Shown here: piece after piece, positions 27,649 to 39,000 of the stretch
How positions within the stretch are numbered: the first letter of the stretch is position 1
Layout: every line of letters begins with the position of its first letter
Source: Acetoanaerobium pronyense
Lineage (GTDB): Bacteria; Bacillota; Clostridia; Peptostreptococcales; Filifactoraceae
DNA: 64,000 bases
Assembly: GCF_017874355.1 (NCBI RefSeq)
Contig: NZ_JAGGLI010000014.1
Span: 17,760 to 81,759 of the forward strand
Reading direction: 5' to 3'
Made by a program: the position numbers and the translations under genes
Notes under the pieces: model-generated
What the model was told of the DNA's origin: nothing
Seen by the model: only the letters and a program-made list of their open reading frames with translations
The model's database searches: none

Positions 27649-29151
27649 ATGAAATACGGAAAAGTTTACCTTGTTGGAGCAGGCCCTGGAGATGAATCAT
27701 TAATCACCATAAAGGGTCTTAATGCTATTAAAGAAGCAGAGGTTATAGTATATGATAGATTGGCTAACCCTGAGCTTTTAAACCATTCAACCAAAAATCC
27801 AGAGCTAATATATGTGGGAAAAGCGTCTAAGGACCATACTATGACCCAAGAAAATATATCCCAGCTTCTAGTTGATAAAGCCAAAGAAGGGAAAATTGTA
27901 GTTAGATTAAAGGGGGGAGATCCCTATGTTTTTGGAAGAGGTGGAGAAGAGGGAGAACTTCTTTATGATAATAAAATAGAATTTGAGGTGATTCCAGGGA
28001 TAACATCTGGAATAGGTGGACTTGCCTATGCAGGAATTCCTATAACCCATAGAGGCCACGCCTCATCACTACATCTTATTACAGGACACCTTAAGTCAGA
28101 AGAAGATGAACTCAATTATGAAGCTTTAGCTAAACTTGATGGAACCCTAGTGTTTTATATGGGAGTATCAAATGCAAAATTTATTGTAAAGGGGCTTCTA
28201 AAAGAAGGGAAAAATCCATCTACACCTGTAGCAATAGTATCACTTGCAACTCTTCCCGAGCAAAGTACCTTTATTACTGACCTTAAAACTATAGATGAAA
28301 ATGGGTTACCGAGCCATATAAAACCACCTAGTCTAATAGCCATAGGAACAACTATAGCCCTGAGGGACAAATTGAATTTTTTTGAAAAAAAACCTCTCCA
28401 CTCAAAGAAGATTGTAGTGACAAGAGCAAGAGCTCAGAGCAGTCTTTTAGTTAGCAGACTCAAGGATTTAGGAGCCAGAGTAATAGAATGTCCTTCCATA
28501 AAAATATCTCCAGTAAATGAAGAGCTATTGGCAAAAGAAATTAATGAGCTAAGGGAATATACTCATATAATATTCACAAGTCAAAATGCAGTTAATATTT
28601 TTATGGAAAACCTTATGAATGTCAAAGATATTAGAGCTATTTCTCATCTAAAGATAGGAGTAGTTGGTAGCTCTACTGCAAAGGAGCTTTTAAAATATTC
28701 TTTAAAGGCAGATATATTGCCTGAAAGATTTATAGCAGAATCACTTGCAGATGAGATGAAAAAACATATAGACAAATCTAGCAAAATACTTATACCATGT
28801 GCAGAGGGTGCAAGAAATGTACTAAAAGAAACCCTTGGAGAAATATGCGAGGTAAAGGAAGTCAAGATATATAAAAATGAAATAGAAGTTATTGGAGATG
28901 AGATTAAAGACTCTATAGATGATAAAGTGGATTTTATTACATTTACAAGCTCCTCTACTGTAAATCATTTTTATTCTATGCTTGATGATTCTCAAAAGGA
29001 GAATATAAAAAGAGCCAAGCTAGTATCTATAGGGCCTATTACAAGTAATACTTTAAGGGACAATGGTTTTACTGATTATATAGAAGCAGAAAAGCATGAT
29101 ATAGAAGGTGTAGTTAATGCTATACTAAATGAGGTGAAAAGCCATGAATAA
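27649..29151 (+). CDS. Uroporphyrinogen-III C-methyltransferase / uroporphyrinogen-III synthase fusion (CobA-HemD)
   Basis: Two enzymes in one 500-residue chain. Residues 1-245 are the SAM methylase that makes precorrin-2: [41 protein letters not shown] and [19 protein letters not shown]. Residues from about 255 are the poorly conserved uroporphyrinogen-III synthase with [12 protein letters not shown] and [10 protein letters not shown]. Start ATG 27649 follows GGAGG. It overlaps hemB by 8 nt. The fusion is common in clostridia. Confidence 0.94.
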   Translation: MKYGKVYLVGAGPGDESLITIKGLNAIKEAEVIVYDRLANPELLNHSTKNPELIYVGKASKDHTMTQENISQLLVDKAKEGKIVVRLKGGDPYVFGRGGEEGELLYDNKIEFEVIPGITSGIGGLAYAGIPITHRGHASSLHLITGHLKSEEDELNYEALAKLDGTLVFYMGVSNAKFIVKGLLKEGKNPSTPVAIVSLATLPEQSTFITDLKTIDENGLPSHIKPPSLIAIGTTIALRDKLNFFEKKPLHSKKIVVTRARAQSSLLVSRLKDLGARVIECPSIKISPVNEELLAKEINELREYTHIIFTSQNAVNIFMENLMNVKDIRAISHLKIGVVGSSTAKELLKYSLKADILPERFIAESLADEMKKHIDKSSKILIPCAEGARNVLKETLGEICEVKEVKIYKNEIEVIGDEIKDSIDDKVDFITFTSSSTVNHFYSMLDDSQKENIKRAKLVSIGPITSNTLRDNGFTDYIEAEKHDIEGVVNAILNEVKSHE

Positions 29152-30103
29152 AAGACCAAGAAGACTCAGAGGAGACCATAATATACGTGCACTTGTAAGA
29201 GAGACCCATATAAGCAAAAATGATCTTATATATCCATTATTTGTAGTAGAAGGAGAAGGTATAAAAAAAGAAATACCATCCCTAAAAGACTGCTATCATT
29301 ACTCTGTAGATATGCTAGATGATGAGATAAAAGAGCTGAAAAGCCTTGGCATAATGGGGGTCATAATATTTGGCCTTCCTTATCATAAGGACGAAGTAGC
29401 AAGTGGTGCTTTTGATGAACAAGGAATAGTTCAAAAGGCAATAAGAAAAATAAAAGAAAATCACCCTGATTTTTATGTAATTACAGATGTTTGCATGTGC
29501 CAATACACATCCCATGGACACTGTGGTATCCTTTCAGAAAAGGGCGATGTATTAAATGATATAACACTAGACTACATTGCAAGGATAGCCCTTAGTCATG
29601 CAAAAGCAGGGGCTGATATGGTTGCGCCATCAGATATGATGGATGGAAGGATTAGAGCCATTAGAACTCTTTTAGATGAAAAAGATTTTAGTCATATACC
29701 TATAATGGCATATAGCGCAAAATATGCATCTGCATTTTATGGGCCTTTTAGAGAAGCAGCTTCGTCATCTCCAGGCAAGGGAGATAGAAAAAGTTACCAA
29801 ATGGATATCCACAATTCAGATGAGGCTTTAAGAGAGATTGAACTTGATATAGAAGATGGGGCAGATATAATAATGGTAAAACCAGCTCTTTCATACCTTG
29901 ATATAATAAGAAGAGCAAAGGATAAATTTAATATACCTATAGCAGCCTATAATGTGAGCGGAGAATATGCTATGATAAAGAGTGCTGTAGAAAACAATAT
30001 TATGAATGAAGCTGTAATTTATGAATCTATAATATCCATAAAAAGAGCAGGAGCTGACATCATAATTACTTATTTTGCTAAAGATATAGCAAAGATGCTA
30101 TAA
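29144..30103 (+). CDS. hemB: Delta-aminolevulinic acid dehydratase HemB (zinc type)
   Basis: Condenses two 5-aminolevulinates to porphobilinogen. The metal site [13 protein letters not shown] has the three cysteines of the zinc-dependent class. Schiff-base lysines are in MAYSAKYAS and [10 protein letters not shown]. 319 residues is normal. Start ATG 29144 overlaps the end of cobA-hemD behind GAGGTGA. Confidence 0.95.
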   Translation: MNKRPRRLRGDHNIRALVRETHISKNDLIYPLFVVEGEGIKKEIPSLKDCYHYSVDMLDDEIKELKSLGIMGVIIFGLPYHKDEVASGAFDEQGIVQKAIRKIKENHPDFYVITDVCMCQYTSHGHCGILSEKGDVLNDITLDYIARIALSHAKAGADMVAPSDMMDGRIRAIRTLLDEKDFSHIPIMAYSAKYASAFYGPFREAASSSPGKGDRKSYQMDIHNSDEALREIELDIEDGADIIMVKPALSYLDIIRRAKDKFNIPIAAYNVSGEYAMIKSAVENNIMNEAVIYESIISIKRAGADIIITYFAKDIAKML

Positions 30104-30129
30104 TAAATAATTAAATTTGGGAGGGAAAT

Positions 30130-31422
30130 ATGGAGCGCACAAATTCAAATAATCTATTTGAGATAGCAAAAAACTTTATTCCTGGAGGAGTTAATAGCCC
30201 TGTAAGAGCATTTGGGTCTGTAGATAAGGCGCCAATCTTTGTAGAAAAAGGGGAAGGAGCATATCTTTATGATGTAGATGGAAATAAATATATAGATTTT
30301 ATATCATCTTGGGGACCTCTTATATTTGGACATTCAGATAGTGAAATGAGAAGTGCATTTATTGAGGCTCTTGACAAAGGAGTAACCTATGGACTCCCAT
30401 CAGCTATTGAGGTTGAGATGGCAAAGGAAATATCAGATGCCTACCCTGCCTGCGAAATGGTAAGGATGGTAAACTCTGGAACAGAAGCTACAATGAGTGC
30501 CATAAGAACTGCAAGGGGCTATACAGGAAAAGATAAATTTATAAAATTTGAGGGATGCTATCATGGACATTCTGATTGTCTTTTAGTAAAATCAGGTTCA
30601 GGAACATTAACATATAATGCGCCAACCAGTTTAGGTGTTCCAAAGGATGTAATTAAGGATACTATAGTATGCGAATTTAACTCAATTGAATCAGTACAAA
30701 ATGCCATAGATGAAAATAAGGGTGAAATAGCTGCTGTAATAATAGAGCCTGTACCTGGAAATATGGGAGTAGTGCCTCCTACTCAAAAATTTATGGAAGA
30801 TCTTAGAGAATTAACTAAAAAAGAAGGTATTATTCTTATCTTTGATGAAGTAATAACTGGATTTAGGCTGGCATATGGTGGTGCTTCAGAGACTTTTAAT
30901 ATAAAACCAGATATGGTATGCTTTGGAAAGATAATAGGAGGAGGACTTCCAGTAGGGGCATATGGAGGCCGAAAAGACATAATGAGCATAGTATCTCCCC
31001 TTGGTGGAGTATATCAGGCTGGAACTCTTTCAGGAAATCCCCTTGCAATGTATCTAGGACTAAAAACCCTTAGAAGGCTTAGGGACAATAAAGATATATA
31101 TACGGACCTTGAAAGAAAAGCCAAAAGACTAGAAGAAGGATTTAAAAAGAATATAAGTGATTTAGGTCTTGAAATCACTGTAAATAGATACAGATCTATG
31201 ATATCCATGTTTTTTACTGGCGGACCGATTGACTCCTATAAAGATGTTCAAAGGGCAGACAATGAAATGTATGGCATATACTTTAGAGAGATGCTCAAAA
31301 GAAATATTTTACTTGCACCAGCACAGTTTGAAGCTATGTTTATGAATACTGTTCTTACAGATGAGCATCTAGATTATACAATAAAAAGCCATAAAGAAGC
31401 ACTTGTTGAGATTAACTCTTAG
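30130..31422 (+). CDS. hemL: Glutamate-1-semialdehyde 2,1-aminomutase HemL
   Basis: PLP enzyme converting glutamate-1-semialdehyde to 5-aminolevulinate, so with HemA it shows the C5 route. Marks are NFIPGGVNSPVRAF, VNSGTEATMSAIR, IFDEVITGFR and the PLP lysine in CFGKIIGGGLPVGAYGG. 430 residues. GGGAGGG lies 6 nt before ATG. Last tetrapyrrole gene of the operon; degV follows after 31 nt without a terminator. Confidence 0.95.
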   Translation: MERTNSNNLFEIAKNFIPGGVNSPVRAFGSVDKAPIFVEKGEGAYLYDVDGNKYIDFISSWGPLIFGHSDSEMRSAFIEALDKGVTYGLPSAIEVEMAKEISDAYPACEMVRMVNSGTEATMSAIRTARGYTGKDKFIKFEGCYHGHSDCLLVKSGSGTLTYNAPTSLGVPKDVIKDTIVCEFNSIESVQNAIDENKGEIAAVIIEPVPGNMGVVPPTQKFMEDLRELTKKEGIILIFDEVITGFRLAYGGASETFNIKPDMVCFGKIIGGGLPVGAYGGRKDIMSIVSPLGGVYQAGTLSGNPLAMYLGLKTLRRLRDNKDIYTDLERKAKRLEEGFKKNISDLGLEITVNRYRSMISMFFTGGPIDSYKDVQRADNEMYGIYFREMLKRNILLAPAQFEAMFMNTVLTDEHLDYTIKSHKEALVEINS

Positions 31423-31453
31423 CAGGCGATATTGGGAAGGAGTCATTTTTAAA

Positions 31454-32329
31454 ATGAAAGAATATGTAATAATAACAGATTCGACCGCTGATCTTCAAAA
31501 GGATATTGCACAGAGTATGGGTATAAAAGTCATACCTATGGAATATACCATATATGGAGCATTAAAAACCTACTGCTCTACAGATTCAAGCTTCGATGAC
31601 AAAGAATTTTATGATATGTTAAAAAAAGGAGCTAAATGCTCCACTTCACAAATAACAGTGAGCACTTACCTTGATTTTTTTAAAAAGTACCTAGATGAAG
31701 GATTAGATATACTTTACATCTGCTTTTCCTCAGCACTTAGTGGAACTTATAACTCATCAATTCTTGCAAAGAAAGAGCTAGAGGCAGAATATCCAGATAG
31801 AAAGATAATCACAATAGATTCAAAAGCTGCAGCTATGGGGCAGGGGTTACTTACCTATAAAGTTGCAAAGCTAAAAAAAGAAGAAAACTTTAGTATTGAG
31901 GATGGGGAAAACTGGGCTCAGTCCAACATGGATAGAATTTGTCACTGGTTTACAGTAGATGACCTTCATCACCTTGCTAGAGGAGGAAGAATGAGCTCTA
32001 TGAAGGCTACTATAGGAAGTACTCTTAGTATAAAGCCAGTGCTTCATGTGAATAGCGAAGGAAAGCTAATACCAGTAAAAAATGTAAGGGGAAGAAAAAA
32101 ATCAATTAAAAGCCTTTTTGAAATCATGCAAGAACGTATGGTACTTGAAGAAAATAATGAAATTTTTATATGTCATGCTCAAGCTTATGAAGAAGCTAAA
32201 ATGCTGGGAGATATGATAAAAGCTGAGTATGGAATAGAAAAAATACATATAAGCCCCATAGGGCCTATAATAGGGACTCACTTAGGTCCAGGAGCCATAA
32301 CATTATTTTTTGTTGGAAATGAAAAATAA
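31454..32329 (+). CDS. DegV-family fatty-acid-binding protein
   Basis: DegV proteins bind a fatty acid and (as FakB) can present it to fatty-acid kinase. The N-terminus IITDSTADL, TSQITVSTY with the conserved serine of the lipid head-group site, and the C-terminal GPIIGTHLGPGA are typical. 291 residues from ATG 31454; an upstream in-frame start would read through the intergenic region and is rejected. It has no known link to cobalamin but appears to be the last gene before the operon terminator. Confidence 0.88.
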   Translation: MKEYVIITDSTADLQKDIAQSMGIKVIPMEYTIYGALKTYCSTDSSFDDKEFYDMLKKGAKCSTSQITVSTYLDFFKKYLDEGLDILYICFSSALSGTYNSSILAKKELEAEYPDRKIITIDSKAAAMGQGLLTYKVAKLKKEENFSIEDGENWAQSNMDRICHWFTVDDLHHLARGGRMSSMKATIGSTLSIKPVLHVNSEGKLIPVKNVRGRKKSIKSLFEIMQERMVLEENNEIFICHAQAYEEAKMLGDMIKAEYGIEKIHISPIGPIIGTHLGPGAITLFFVGNEK

Positions 32330-32345
32330 ATAGCTTTCAAAATTA

Positions 32346-32419
32346 AATAAACCTCTTTTGATGATTCATATCTAATTAATTTGGAATATAAGTTCATCTA
32401 TAAAGAGGTTTATTTTTTT
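32346..32419 (+). terminator. Intrinsic terminator ending the cobalamin operon
   Basis: AATAAACCTCTTT (32346-32358) pairs perfectly with AAAGAGGTTTATT (32402-32414), followed by a T-tract. The 43-nt interior includes a GATGA/TCATC pairing that shortens the loop. Confidence 0.75.
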
Positions 32420-32510
32420 ATTGTGAAATAAGTATATTTATGCATTTATCTGAGAATTAGCCTTGAAAATAAGGTATAATATTCTTAGTAAAAAGCTTGA
32501 GGAGGAGTTT

Positions 32511-33269
32511 ATGAATATTTTTATAACCAACGATGACGGTATAGATGCATTAGGGATTAGAATGCTTGCAAAAGCTATGAGAAGGTTTGGACAGGTTTAT
32601 GTTGTTGCCCCTGACAAGGAATATAGTGGTATGTCTAGGAGTATATCTATAAAAAAGCCTCTTATTGCAAAATTGCATGATATGGGAGACAGTATAAACG
32701 CCTATAGTCTTTCTGGCTCTCCTACTGACTGCGTAAAGATAGGAATAGAAGGGATTTTTAGTGAAGTAAAATTTGATTTACTAATTAGTGGAATAAATAG
32801 AGGACCGAATCTTGGAACTGATGTGTTTTATTCAGGAACGGTATCTGCTGCCCTTGAAGGTCTTTATCAAAATATAAACTCGATTGCTGTTTCATTTTGT
32901 TCATTTCATGATAATGAAGAAGACTATGAAAAAATCTGTGACAAATTTGAGGAATTTATTAAAGAGTACCTAACTAAAAGAAACCATATAGGTAATTTTA
33001 TTCTCAATATAAATTTTCCCCATGATATTGAAAATGCCCATGAATTTGCAATTACATCTCTTGGAAGAAGAGACTATGAAAATGTCATAGCAAAAAAAGT
33101 AATTAAAGAAGGGGTATTCGAGTATATTATTGGTGGAGAGCCTATACTAGAAGAAGAGGCATCCCATAGCGATGTATGGATGATAAGGGAAAACAAAATA
33201 ACAGTAACCCCTGTCTACAATAGTCTTTATTCTCATTTGCATTTTGAGTACCTAAAGAAAAACTGGTAA
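32511..33269 (+). CDS. surE: 5'/3'-nucleotidase SurE
   Basis: Metal-dependent phosphatase for nucleoside monophosphates. The N-terminus FITNDDGIDALGIRML carries the Asp-Asp metal pair; VVAPDKEYSGMSRSIS, GSPTDCVKIG and SGINRGPNLGTDVFYSGTVSAA complete the active site. 252 residues. ATG 32511 follows GGAGGAG. TATAAT at 32475-32480 is a possible -10, with only a weak -35. Confidence 0.94.
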   Translation: MNIFITNDDGIDALGIRMLAKAMRRFGQVYVVAPDKEYSGMSRSISIKKPLIAKLHDMGDSINAYSLSGSPTDCVKIGIEGIFSEVKFDLLISGINRGPNLGTDVFYSGTVSAALEGLYQNINSIAVSFCSFHDNEEDYEKICDKFEEFIKEYLTKRNHIGNFILNINFPHDIENAHEFAITSLGRRDYENVIAKKVIKEGVFEYIIGGEPILEEEASHSDVWMIRENKITVTPVYNSLYSHLHFEYLKKNW

Positions 33270-33318
33270 AGATTTAATTATAAATGCTTTAAAATAAATA
33301 TAAAAGGAGATGTTTTAT

Positions 33319-33897
33319 ATGATGGATGTAGAGGTCATAGAAAAACATGAAATAAAAAATAGGATAAAAATAATAAAGGGAGATATATCTGAACTCAAAA
33401 TTGATGCCATAGTAAATGCAGCCAATAATACTTTGCTTGGAGGCTCTGGAGTTGATGGTGCGATTCACAAAAAAGCCGGCGAAGAGCTTTTAAAGGAATG
33501 CCAAGAACTAAACGGATGCAAGACAGGAGAAGCAAAGATTACAAAGGGCTATAATCTTCCATCTGATTATATAATACATACGGTAGGACCTATATGGGAG
33601 GGAGGGAACCATAAAGAAGAGGAACTTCTAGAGGAGTGTTATATGAATTCTTTAAATCTTGCCCTCGAACATGGACTGAAAAAACTTGCTTTTCCATCTA
33701 TTAGTACAGGAGCCTATGGATATCCCGTTGAGGAAGCTTCACATATAGCCCTTACTACAGTAATTAATATCCTTGAAATATATGGAGAGGACCTGATTGA
33801 AAAAGTTTTCTTTGTATGTTTCAATGATGAGGTTTATAATACATATAAAATAGCTCTAGAAAAAATTTATAAAGAATTTGAAGAAAGATTATCATAA
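33319..33897 (+). CDS. Macro-domain protein (ADP-ribose hydrolase, YmdB-like)
   Basis: A 192-residue single macro domain. The N-terminus has [30 protein letters not shown], the ADP-ribose-binding and catalytic loop, and later IIHTVGP and [12 protein letters not shown]. Members hydrolyse O-acetyl-ADP-ribose or remove mono-ADP-ribose from proteins. ATG 33319 is chosen because AGGAG at 33305-33309 is then 9 nt away; ATG 33310 overlaps that site. No ADP-ribosyltransferase partner is nearby. Confidence 0.9.
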   Translation: MMDVEVIEKHEIKNRIKIIKGDISELKIDAIVNAANNTLLGGSGVDGAIHKKAGEELLKECQELNGCKTGEAKITKGYNLPSDYIIHTVGPIWEGGNHKEEELLEECYMNSLNLALEHGLKKLAFPSISTGAYGYPVEEASHIALTTVINILEIYGEDLIEKVFFVCFNDEVYNTYKIALEKIYKEFEERLS

Positions 33898-33924
33898 AAT
33901 ATTTGACTAAAGAAAGGAAATACT

Positions 33925-34830
33925 ATGCAAAGCTCTACTAAAAGCTATATAAAAATTGCGGTGGCAGGCGGACTATGGGGAACTATAGGAATATTAGTCC
34001 AGACACTAACTAGCTTTGGTCTAACCTCAGAGATGGTAGCATTCTCTAGGTTATTCCTTGGCTTTATTATTTTAACGGTTATATTTGCACTTAAAGACCC
34101 ATCTGTCCTTAAAATCGATAAAAAGGGGATTTTTTCATCATTTGTCATAGGAGTTATCTCACAGGGGATTTTTAATATAGCTTATTTCCAAGCTATTCAA
34201 AGAGTAGGAAGCTTTACAGCTGTGGTACTTCTTTATCTTTCACCTGTATTTATGTTTATTCTTGGGACGTTTATGTATAAAGAGATTCCTGATAAGAAGA
34301 AAATAATATCTGTGGGAATCTGTTTTTTTGGATGTATTTTAGGGGTGACAGGTGGAGACTTTTCTGTCCTTCAAAGTGATTTTATGGGAATAACTATGGG
34401 AATAGTAGCATCTTTGGGATATTCTCTGATGCCAGCCCTTAGCAAAAAAACTGCATCAAAATATAACCCATTTACAATCATTATATACAGTTTTATGTTT
34501 GGGGCCTTAGTACTCCTTCCTTTTGCAAATCCTTTTGCGATTATTGGAGAACTTAAAAATCCGTCACTTATTCTATTGCTTATAGTATTTAGCGTAGTTG
34601 TAGCTGTACTTCCATACAGTCTTTATATACCATCTCTTCATAATGTGCAGGTTTCAAAGCTTGGAGTCATAGCATCTGTAGAGCTTATAGTGTCTATCCT
34701 TATTGCAGCTTTTATTTTAAAAGAACCTATAAAATCTGGAAACATAGCAGGTGCATCCCTTATATTTTTATCAATAATACTGATGAATAGTCCATCTTTA
34801 TATATTAGGAAAGCAAGATATCAGAACTGA
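33925..34830 (+). CDS. EamA/DMT-family permease
   Basis: A 301-residue membrane protein with about ten helices in two EamA repeats (residues 10-145 and 155-290). The first repeat has GGLWGTIGILVQTL and AFSRLFLGF, the second has LGVIASVELIVSILIAAFILKEP. The drug/metabolite transporter superfamily covers many solutes, so the substrate cannot be predicted. The gene is 27 nt after the macro-domain gene and 15 nt before sbcD. Confidence 0.85.
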   Translation: MQSSTKSYIKIAVAGGLWGTIGILVQTLTSFGLTSEMVAFSRLFLGFIILTVIFALKDPSVLKIDKKGIFSSFVIGVISQGIFNIAYFQAIQRVGSFTAVVLLYLSPVFMFILGTFMYKEIPDKKKIISVGICFFGCILGVTGGDFSVLQSDFMGITMGIVASLGYSLMPALSKKTASKYNPFTIIIYSFMFGALVLLPFANPFAIIGELKNPSLILLLIVFSVVVAVLPYSLYIPSLHNVQVSKLGVIASVELIVSILIAAFILKEPIKSGNIAGASLIFLSIILMNSPSLYIRKARYQN

Positions 34831-34845
34831 TTTGGAGGTCTTTTT

Positions 34846-36024
34846 ATGAAAATTTTTCACATGGGAGACTGGCATATAGGAAAACTGGTCAATGGATATT
34901 ATATGACAGAAGATCAAGGGTTTTTGCTTGAACAAATATTTCAGTCTATAAAAGAAGAAAAACCAGATGTACTAATAATAGCTGGAGATATATATGACCG
35001 ATCTGTACCACCTATACATGCAATTGAACTTATGAATAAGTCTCTAAGAAAAATAATAGTAGAGCTTAAGACGCCGATAATTGCAATAGCAGGAAATCAT
35101 GATAGTAATGAAAGGATAGGGTTTGGAAGTGAAATCCTAAAAAGCAGTGGTCTTTATTTAAAAGGGACTCTAACCCCAGAAACCGAAAAAATCACTTTAA
35201 AAGATGAGAATGGGGAAGTTGATTTTTACCCTATCCCCTATGTAGATCCTGTGATAATTAGAGAGTTTTTTGAGGATAAAACCATAAAAAACCATGATGA
35301 TGCAATGGGAAAAATTATGGAGTCCATAAAAAAAGATTTAGACCCAACTAAAAGAAATGTTGCAATAGCCCATGGATATATAACTGGATTTGGAAAAGAA
35401 GGGTTTGAGCATCTTACAGAAAGTGAATCGGAAAAGCCACTTTCAATTGGGGGAAGTGAATATGTAAGTATCGAGCATTTCAAAGAGTTTCACTATACTG
35501 CTCTGGGACACCTTCATGGCCCTCAAAAGGTAGGATCCAATAAAGCAAGATATAGTGGTTCATTAATGAAGTATTCCTTCTCGGAAGTCAATCAAAATAA
35601 GGGTATTACTATAGTGAAAATGGATAAAGACGGAGAGGTAACTATAGAATTCAAACCATTAAAACCTCTAAGAGATTTTAGAATAATAAAAGGAAATCTC
35701 GAAGATTTAATAACTAAGAACAATCAGGAAAGTCTAAACTATGAAGATTATATAAAGGCTGAGCTTGAAGACGTAGGAGAGCTAATAGACCCTATGGCAA
35801 AATTACGAGCAGTCTATCCAAACGTAATGGAGCTAGTCAGAGTAGAAAGAAGAGAAAGACTTAAAATATCTGAATCTAAAATAAGCTCTGAACAAATCAA
35901 GCAAAAGTCAAAGCTTGATTTATTTGAACAGTTTTATGAAGATATGGTTGGAGAAAAATGTAATCCTCAAGATATATTGATAATGACTGATATTATAGAA
36001 AAATGTGAGAGGGGAGGTGACTAA
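34846..36024 (+). CDS. sbcD: Nuclease SbcD (Mre11 homologue)
   Basis: Mn-dependent exo/endonuclease subunit that cleaves hairpins and blocked double-strand ends. Phosphoesterase motifs are MGDWHIGK (residues 6-13), AGDIYDRS, AGNHDSNERI and GHLHGPQ. 392 residues. It ends 2 nt before sbcC, the ATPase partner. Confidence 0.94.
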   Translation: MKIFHMGDWHIGKLVNGYYMTEDQGFLLEQIFQSIKEEKPDVLIIAGDIYDRSVPPIHAIELMNKSLRKIIVELKTPIIAIAGNHDSNERIGFGSEILKSSGLYLKGTLTPETEKITLKDENGEVDFYPIPYVDPVIIREFFEDKTIKNHDDAMGKIMESIKKDLDPTKRNVAIAHGYITGFGKEGFEHLTESESEKPLSIGGSEYVSIEHFKEFHYTALGHLHGPQKVGSNKARYSGSLMKYSFSEVNQNKGITIVKMDKDGEVTIEFKPLKPLRDFRIIKGNLEDLITKNNQESLNYEDYIKAELEDVGELIDPMAKLRAVYPNVMELVRVERRERLKISESKISSEQIKQKSKLDLFEQFYEDMVGEKCNPQDILIMTDIIEKCERGGD

Positions 36025-36026
36025 GG

Positions 36027-39000
36027 TTGAAGCTAAAAAAACTAATTATCTGTGGATTTGGACCATATGCTCAGAGACAAGAACTGGATTTTGAAACCCA
36101 TTTAAAGGACAAGCGTATGTTTGTAATAACAGGAAATACAGGAGCCGGAAAGACAACTATCTTTGATGCCATCAATTTTGCTCTTTATGGAGAACCAAGT
36201 GGTAGTGATAGAGAGGGAAAATCTCTGAGAAGTGATTTTGCAAGCATAGATACTCCAACCGAAGTCGAGCTTTTTTTCTCTCTTAGAGATAATATTTATT
36301 ATATAAAAAGAAGCCCTCAATATTTTAGGGCAAAGCAAAGAGGAGAAGGACTTACAGAAAGTAAATCAAGTGCAGAGCTAAAACTTCCAAACTCCAAAGT
36401 AATCACAGGTCCAAAAGAAGTTACAAGGGAGATAGAAGATATTTTGGGAATTACGTCAGAGCAGTTCAAACAACTTCTTATGATTCCCCAAGGAGAATTC
36501 AAAAAATTACTTGTATCTGATAGTGATAAAAAAGAAGATATATTTAGAAAAATATTTGGAACCAACATGTTTTCAGAAATTCAAAATGAAATTAAAGAAA
36601 GAGGAAATGCCTTAAAAAAAGCTATTGATGAAATTCAAAGACAAAGAGCATCTAGAATCAGAGCCTTTAAAGTAAAAGAGGATGAAGAGTTAAAATCTAT
36701 GATAGATGCTCAGTATATAGACATCATCTCGGTGCTCAATAAGTTTGAAGAATTTATTACTAAGTCAGAGAATCAGCAAAACGCCTTGAAAAAGGAGTTT
36801 GAATCAGCAGAAGATCTTGTAGAAAAGCTATCAAAAGAAATAACTATATCAGAGGATATAAATAAAAGACTAGAGAGCCTAGAGGTTTACAAGGACAAGC
36901 TTAAAAGTCTAAATGATAGAAAGGAAGTATATTCCCAAAAATCACTAAAGCTAGAGCTTGGGAAAAAAGCTCTACAAATCCAGACTTTTGAAGAAAAATA
37001 TACTGAAATAACAAAAAAATATGAAGCTGCAGTATTGGAACTTGAAGAAAGCGATAAAAGATTAAATCAGTATAAAGCAGATATGGATCAATCTGAAACA
37101 AGGCTTAAAGATCAGAAGCTCCTTCAAAAAGACAAAGACCAGTTAATAAAAGACATAGAGAAAAATGAAAAACTAAAAGAAAAGTTAATGGAAAGGGAAA
37201 ATCAGGAAAAAATTATCAAAGATATCTCTCAAAATATTGAAAATATGAATGAAATATTTTTAAAAGCAGAAAAAGACAAGGTTAGCTTAGAACAAAGGTT
37301 TAAAAATATATCAAACTCTATAGAAGAAATTCAAGAAGTGAAAAATTTAAAATCAAATCTAGAGTTAAAAGAAAGCAAGCTAATCAATAGATTTAAGAGC
37401 TTAAATCGACTGGAAGAAAATATAAAGCTCTGGACCGAAAAAAAAGAAAGACATGTCAAAGGAAGTAAAATCTATGAAGAAACAGACATAAAATACAAGA
37501 GACTAAAAAATGAATATGATATTCTAGAAGATAGATTTTTAAGAAATCAAGCAGGTCTTATAGCCAAGATGCTTGAGGACGATAAACCATGTCCCGTATG
37601 CGGCTCAAATGAACATCCAAACCCTGCAAGACTTGAACATGAAGATATAGATGAAAAATCTATAAAATCAGCAAAGGAAGCTGCAGAAAAAGAATTTAAC
37701 AATAAGCAGAAATATCTTGATATACTCACAGGGTTAAAAAGTGATATGAAAACTCTGGAAAAGGATATTATCTGGCCTATTGTAAAGGAAGAATTTCATG
37801 GAGAAACCTTTTTAGAAATTGATGAAATAAAAGCCCATTTAGTTATTTTTAAAAGGGACTTTGAAGAAACATTAAAAAATCTAAAAAGTGAAATTGATGA
37901 ATTAAATAAAAAGATTCTTAAAGAAGCACTACTAAAAAAAGAGAAAAACGATATTGAAATACAGCTAAAAAATCTTGAATCTAACCTAAAAGATATATCA
38001 AGGAAATTAAGTGATAAATCAGGGGACCTCAGGGCAGAAAAAGAAAAGCTTGATGCTATAGAAAAAGAATTTGAGTATAATATAATTCCTCTTGAAAATC
38101 TTATACAAAATGAGCATTTACTTAAGTCAAAACTAAAAGCCATGGAAAAAGATTATGAAGAGGCAGAAAAAAACTATAATATGTGCAAAGATAAGCTTCA
38201 AAGAGAACATGGAATAAACCAATCATGTATTAAGAGTTTAAAATCCCTTTCTCTTGAAAAGACAGAATCAAAAGAAAAACTTGAAATGCAAATAAAATTA
38301 AATAAGTTTTCATCCTATGAAGATTATTTTAATTCAAAAATTGATATAAAAGAACTAGAAAATACCCAAAGAGAAATAAAGCTTTATGAGGAAGAGCTTG
38401 CAGCTACAAAAACTCTTTATGAAGAAGGTATGAAATCAACAGAAGGCCTTTCTAAAAAAGATATATCGTCCCTTGTTGAAAATCTAAATAAAGAGAAAAA
38501 ACTAAAGAGTATCTTATCGGAAAAGCTACAAGAGAACTATCTAACCCTTAGTCATAACAAGGATATAGTTCTAGAATGCAAAGCACTTACAAGAGAAATA
38601 CAAAAAGATGAGGATAGATTTAAAGATATCGGAAGATTATCAAAAATCATAAATGGAGACAATGACAAAAAAATTAGTTTTGAAAGATATGTTCTTGGGG
38701 CTTATTTTGAAGAGATAATTGAAGCTGCAAATATAAGGTTTTCAAAGATGACTTCAAATAGATATGAGCTTGTAAGGAAAGAGGATGTAGGAGATAAAAG
38801 AAAAGGACAGGGTCTTGACCTTGAAGTATTTGATAATTATACTGGCAAAAAAAGAGATGTAAAAACCCTTTCAGGGGGAGAAGGATTTAAGGCTTCACTT
38901 TCTATGGCTTTAGGACTTGCAGATGTGGTTCAATCTCATGCAGGAGGGATACAGCTTGATACTATATTTATAGATGAAGGCTTTGGAACTTTGGATCCAG

